Source: Alligator mississippiensis (lineage: Eukaryota > Chordata > Crocodylia > Alligatoridae). From it: a stretch of DNA of 64,000 bases. A model generated the notes under the pieces. It made no database searches. It was not told the origin of the DNA and saw only the letters and a program-made list of their open reading frames with translations. Shown piece by piece: positions 59,681-64,000 of this stretch (positions are counted from its first letter, which is position 1; every line of letters starts with the position of its first letter). The position numbers were made by a program, and so were the translations under genes. The DNA lies in NCBI RefSeq assembly GCF_030867095.1, contig NC_081827.1:50779001-50843000 (forward strand). The letters run 5' to 3'.

Positions 59681-60765
59681 AACACTAAGTATGATCCAAA
59701 AAAATAATTACTCCTTGCAACCTAACTAGCTGATGCAGTCTGGAGCCACAGGGTGAGACATTATGGTACGTTTTCTTTCAGTGTTTCACTGATACAAAGC
59801 TGCCCCAAATCCAACAGACCAATCATGTCTTTTTATACAAGCACAATTATTTTAACTGGAACAGACCAGCAACGAAAAAGAAACTAAACTAATAATAAAA
59901 TAATCAAGTTAGCACAGTGGGTGGGTTGTTGAGCCAGCTCCTCAGCCAGTTTAAACTGACGTAGCTCTGCTGACTTCACGTAATTATGCCAACCTGTATC
60001 AGCTGGGGTTCTGGCTTCATAGTTAGAGGCTGCATCCAGCCACACTTCATTTTTAGGTTCATTCTCCAAACAATTCAAGCTACAATTGTGAACAACTGAA
60101 AAGCCACTTTTGCAAACTCCATATCTGGAATACTCTGGATCTTAAAGATTCAGTATTCACACAGAGTTCCCATAGGTCTTAAAACTTACAGAGCATAAAA
60201 CCTTGCAAGTGTTTAAGGTTTAATTCCATAGTATTCACAAACCCTAAAAGCCACTGAAATATAAAAGATTTTTGGGTGTGCAATGGCAAATGCTCATGAA
60301 AGGTGCAGAATAGCAGCGTTAGTTTGAGTTGGAGTTATGTGCTGCACAAGATTTGGCACCCCAGCTCCAGCTTGCACCACTCGTGTCATTGTCTCAGATG
60401 TGAAGAAAGACAAGGTACAAAAAATGTAGTTTTAGTTTGCCACCAATTATTAACTAAACTCAGCTGGGAGTATAGATATCTTTTCCAAAGTCTGCAGGGG
60501 TTCAATGCTGTTTCTGCATTTTCCACTGAAGAGTCTATGGCTGCATACAAACATTCCTTTCTAGCCGTGGAAATTCCCCACCTCTAGGAATGATTCCAGG
60601 AAAGTACGCAGTACAAGCATTCATCTTGCAACCACCCCCTCTCCCCTACTCCTTGTTCCTCTTGAAACTGGATGTTCCCAGTTCAGGGAAAGGATGGGCT
60701 GCACCAGTCCTCCCATTCTCAGAGAGACTAGAGCAGCAGGGAAAAGGCCCCTGCTCACTTCTCAC
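59681..60765. other. Unassigned DNA
   Basis: No gene seen. At 60541-60560 GGCTGCATACAAACATTCC resembles a left end of the GGCTAGGTACAGACATT family without a clear partner. Confidence 0.45.
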
Positions 60766-61395
60766 ACAGGCTATGTACAGACATTCAAAGAGGTCAGGGA
60801 GAGGCGTGACTGAGTTAAAAATGGTCACCTGATCTCAAGTAAGTCAGGATGGGGGGAGTTTGAGGATAGCAGTGGGGCAAGCAGGCTCTGAGACAGGGGA
60901 TCGGTGGGGCAGGTGACATCCATGGGGGGGGAAACAGGGAATTGGGGGCCAAGTGGTATCTATGGGGATATCAAGGGGGCAGGCAGGGTTTGTAGAAGGG
61001 ATCAGGGAGATAGGGGAGTCTGCAAAGGGATTGCAGGGGCATACAGGGTCTGCAAGGCATTGTTGGGATCTGGGGTTTGGTGGGATCAGAGGGCTGGGGA
61101 GCTCTCTTCCGTACTCCCTGGGAACATGGGTTATTTTTAGCTCCCCAAACCCCCTTATCTCCAGATGAACAATCCCCACTGTGCAAACCTACCCTACCCT
61201 CCTCCTGCCCCTCCCACCACCTAACTTACTTCCTCAGCTCCCAACATCAGTGAACAGTGATAAAACCAGCAATGGGAGAAGCTTATAGGATGATGGAGTG
61301 TGTTTGGGGGGTGGGGGGCAGCTTCCCTTCTGGGAGGGGGTTGTACATCTGGGATGGGGAAAGAGGCTGGAGAGGGCAGGTAGGAAAAGTGCAGC

Positions 61396-61420
61396 CCTGG
61401 GGCTGGGGCTGGGGCTGGGG
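61396..61420. repeat. GGGGCT hexamer tandem run
   Basis: Four copies of GGGGCT in a row inside the MITE. Confidence 0.9.
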
Positions 61421-61458
61421 CAAGTAACTTGGCTTTCCCACCCCTAGGGCTTCACTGG

Positions 61459-61602
61459 GAACTGTATAGAAATTCAAGACAGTTAGATCAGTCTAAAAAT
61501 GGCCAAACTAATATAAGTTAGACAACCTCAGAGGTAGGGTTAACTTGGATCATGTCGGCCATTTTTAGACTGATCTAACTGTCCTGAACTTCCATACAGT
61601 TC
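61459..61602. repeat. 46-bp-arm hairpin inside the MITE
   Basis: 61459-61504 (starting GAACTGTATAGAAATTC, ending AAAAATGGCC) is the reverse complement of 61557-61602 with about three mismatches; the loop is 52 nt. The arm text TTAGATCAGTCTAAAAATGG resembles a subterminal region of the family, so it may mark an element fused to an inverted copy of itself. Confidence 0.85.
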
Positions 61603-61721
61603 TCACTTAGATTGACCTAACTAGGGATCTAAGTCTAAGGGCTGCATCCAGCCAAACTAAATTAGATTGGGTGGCTATTTTTATGTGATCTAACCTCCCT
61701 GACCAACTGTATGTATTCACA

Positions 61722-62195
61722 GGGGCCTTTAGGAGAGAAGGAGATAGAGGGCTTGCAGCACTGCTCCCTCCATTCAGTTTCCAGTGCCTGGGGGCTGAGC
61801 AGACTGAACAGGATGGCAAAGACCCCTGGGCTGCTTGTCAGTCTGGGGACACCTGTGTGAGAAGCCAGCAGGAAGCAGCTGCCAGCTCCCCTCCTGGTCT
61901 ATGGCAGGGGTAGGAGCAGCTTCCCCCTGAGCACAGACCAGAGTGACCCTGGTCTCAGGAAGATACAGGGGCTTTTATTCATGGCTGCACTCCTATTCCC
62001 TAGGAAGAGCTAATCTGAGGGAAAGTATATGACCATGCATTCTCTTGGATGGATTTTGAATGGGTTGGAGTTAGGTTATTGATTACCAAGAAGTGCCTGT
62101 TTGGGCCAAGAGAAGCAATGTGAATGCTTCTACATATGTGGTTACAGCATAATGGTGACTCTCCTGGTAGAAACAGAACATTCGGTGGTACTCAA
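61722..62195. other. Unassigned DNA
   Basis: No gene or named element recognised. Confidence 0.45.
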
Positions 62196-62722
62196 CGGTG
62201 GTGTTCAACCTGGAGCCTGCAGGCCAGATCCAGCTCAGGAGGTCATGTCATCTGACTTAAGATGGGTCCAGAAATTTAGCAGCAAGAGAGTAGTGAGAGT
62301 ATTAATTACAATTCCCCTGCTACCAAATTTTTGGACCCATCAGGAGCCCCATGGGCCAGATGCTATGGCCCTGCATGGTAGATCAGGCTGGTTCAGAGAC
62401 AGATCACACTTGCAAACCAAGCCCACGGACACAGAGGGGTCCAGTCCAGCCATGTGAAGGGCGTGGGGTGACAGGGCATGGCCCAGCCTGATCCAGCCAC
62501 ATATGGGGGAAGAGGGTGTGGCCTGGTTTGGATATGGCTGTGCTGGGGAAGTGGCATGGCCATGTGGGGATTGGGAATCTGGCAGTGGGGGAAGGGTGGC
62601 AGTATTAATTGCCACTGCTACTCCATCACCAAATTTCCCAACTTGTGGGGAGCCTTGCAAGCCAGATGCCATGGCTCTATGGGCTGGATTTGGCCTGCAG
62701 GCCAGGGGTTGAGCACTCTTGG
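62196..62722. mobile_element. hAT-type short element of the GTGCTCAACC family
   Basis: The left end GGTGGTGTTCAACCTGGAGCC and the inverted right end AAGAGTGCTCAACCCCTGGCC match the ends of 46669-47214. GCCTGCAGGCC occurs near both ends. No clean target duplication found. The interior carries two internal GGAGCCCC/GGAGCCTTG plus CCAGATGC(T/C)ATGGC(C/T)CT blocks, as if a segment were duplicated. Confidence 0.7.
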
Positions 62723-63229
62723 TCCAGCCTATGACCTGGTGGTTAGGGAAGTTCAAACATCACCTAGCTTGACAGAGGAGTGAGGAGCTAGAACCTAGTC
62801 AAGTGTCCTAATGACTAGAACATCTTTACATTCTTGGAAAATGCCAGTTCTTTGCTTTTGCTCATTTTTTACAACAAAAATAACAGAACAATTCTTGTGT
62901 TTCTAAAAAACTTGGAAAACCACATGAGATCAAACTGTTTTTGACACTGGATTCCCATATAAAATCTTTCATTTATCTTGTGAATCATGTGCAGGTGTTT
63001 CCATATCTAACAGGACACCCTGCTTGAGGACAGCTACACTAGGATATTGGGCTAAAAGATTTGTCTGGGGACTGGGGGGGGGGAGTTAGGGTGAAGAGGA
63101 TGGAGGGACAGACAGCTTCATCCCTAGGTTGTATTTTTTCTCTGACTGAACTTTTGGATACTTATACAAAATGTATACACTTTTCCCAGTAGATTCTGAG
63201 ACAGGCAGCTAACTAGCTATATTAGATTA
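62723..63229. other. Unassigned DNA
   Basis: No gene seen. Confidence 0.45.
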
Positions 63230-63237
63230 CTTCTGAG

Positions 63238-63496
63238 CAGAGGTGGCACCAACCTTTTCCTTCCTGGTGGAGTGGCTGAGGTGGGCTAGACAGAAAATTG
63301 TAGGGGCTGTACTATACATCTTCTGGCCAAACATACTTTTTCAGCCCAGCTGGGAGTGCTGTGCCTCTACGGCAGGGGGGGGTAGGGTGTTTGAACAGAG
63401 GCGATGCTGGGAGGGATGGCTACAGGAGGGCTAAGGCAAATTTTGGGTGGCTATAGCACCCTAAGACCACCCCCCCCCACCCGAGTGCTGCCCCTG
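63238..63496. mobile_element. 259-bp hAT MITE
   Basis: The left end CAGAGGTGGCA and the inverted right end CAGGGGCAGCA are flanked by an exact 8-bp duplication CTTCTGAG (63230-63237 and 63497-63504). Non-coding, with a C-run near the right end. Confidence 0.87.
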
Positions 63497-63504
63497 CTTC
63501 TGAG

Positions 63505-64000
63505 CATGTGAAGTTGGGCAAGGTAGGAGACTGCTCAGAGTGGAATCAATGTCAAATCTATGCAAGTGGCAAGGACTTTAACTTACTCATCACTCTGATC
63601 ACTCTAACTCTTCTTTGCCCCACCATTAAGTATACTTTTTATCATTTATCCATCTTGTGACTAAGTATAAGGGATGCTATGGGGAGATAGATCCTGTGCT
63701 GTCAGGAAGAGCCTGACCTTATGCTCACATGACTAAGTGTATTTAATGGATCTGTTCAAAGGGGTTGCAAGAATGGGTCTTAGCAGTTAATATGTTTCTC
63801 AACTCCCTGCCCCCTCCACCTCCCCAGCAAACGTATAGCTGTTTGGCATATATACATGAGGACTAAGGCCTGAGTGGTATGTCTGAGAAAGTGCCATGAA
63901 AGAAATGGCCATGAGTGTAGACCTTTAAAGGAGCAGATCTTCACATTGAAATGCTTGCTGCAGCAGGATACATGGGCACATGCTGACTTGTGACAATTAT
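63505..64000. other. Unassigned DNA
   Basis: No gene or named element recognised up to the window edge. Confidence 0.45.

Larger units (their letters stand above)
60769..61718. mobile_element. MITE with GGCTATGTACAGACATTC left end, ACA duplication
   Basis: The left end GGCTATGTACAGACATTC and subterminal GAGGTCAGGGAG are mirrored at the right by CTCCCTGACC...CTGTATGTATTC. ACA lies on both sides (60766-60768 and 61719-61721). The 950-bp interior includes a large hairpin (61459-61602) and a GGGGCT tandem run. Frames up to 111 codons are compositional. Confidence 0.72.

Noticed and set aside
1-64000. tRNA, rRNA or conserved small RNA genes
   Set aside because: No cloverleaf with internal promoter boxes or rRNA-like text was recognised on either strand by eye; a covariance-model scan would be needed to exclude them.

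Overview
This is nuclear DNA of a vertebrate with no host gene that I can support. It has no long open reading frame apart from broken transposase and reverse-transcriptase relics, it is mostly AT-rich, and it is densely layered with transposable elements. The mix (CR1 LINEs with the 3' tail repeat typical of sauropsids, an RTE fossil, Penelope-like ends with hammerhead-like folds, several hAT families, TG...CA LTRs and many short terminal-inverted-repeat elements) suggests a reptile. I favour a crocodilian over a turtle and consider a bird unlikely. This is inference; no taxon-specific gene is present.

Layout. 0-4.8 kb: a Penelope-type end with a hammerhead-like fold, then a decayed non-LTR reverse-transcriptase copy. 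4.8-9.3 kb: two MITEs flanking an antisense CR1 split by an LTR and a small insertion. 9.3-14.3 kb: mostly plain DNA holding a reverse-strand solo LTR with a CR1 tail inside it. 14.3-16.5 kb: a MITE and a roughly 900-bp fold-back. 18.5-20.5 kb: an antisense CR1 split by a 1.1-kb hAT element. 20.5-32.6 kb: mostly unique AT-rich DNA with an RTE fossil at 28.1-28.6 kb. 32.6-42.6 kb: one hAT element with a BED-type transposase pseudogene; its two ends are now about 10 kb apart because Penelope-like pieces, LTRs, a 2.25-kb element and a 187-bp MITE fill it. 44-47.2 kb: a MITE, a pogo/Tigger-like element and a small hAT element. 51.1-52.2 kb: a solo LTR with a hairpin MITE inside it. 54.5-63.5 kb: a cluster of MITEs and small hAT elements, some nested.

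The most notable signal is a group of nine elements with inverted ends starting GGCTAGGTACAGACATT or GGGTGCATCTACATG, flanked by 3-bp direct repeats (seven exact, two with one mismatch). One of these insertions is confirmed by an unoccupied copy of the same target site elsewhere in the window. The elements do not act together as a pathway. What can be read is the order of insertions. Coordinates were found by eye, and sequence identities were not computed.
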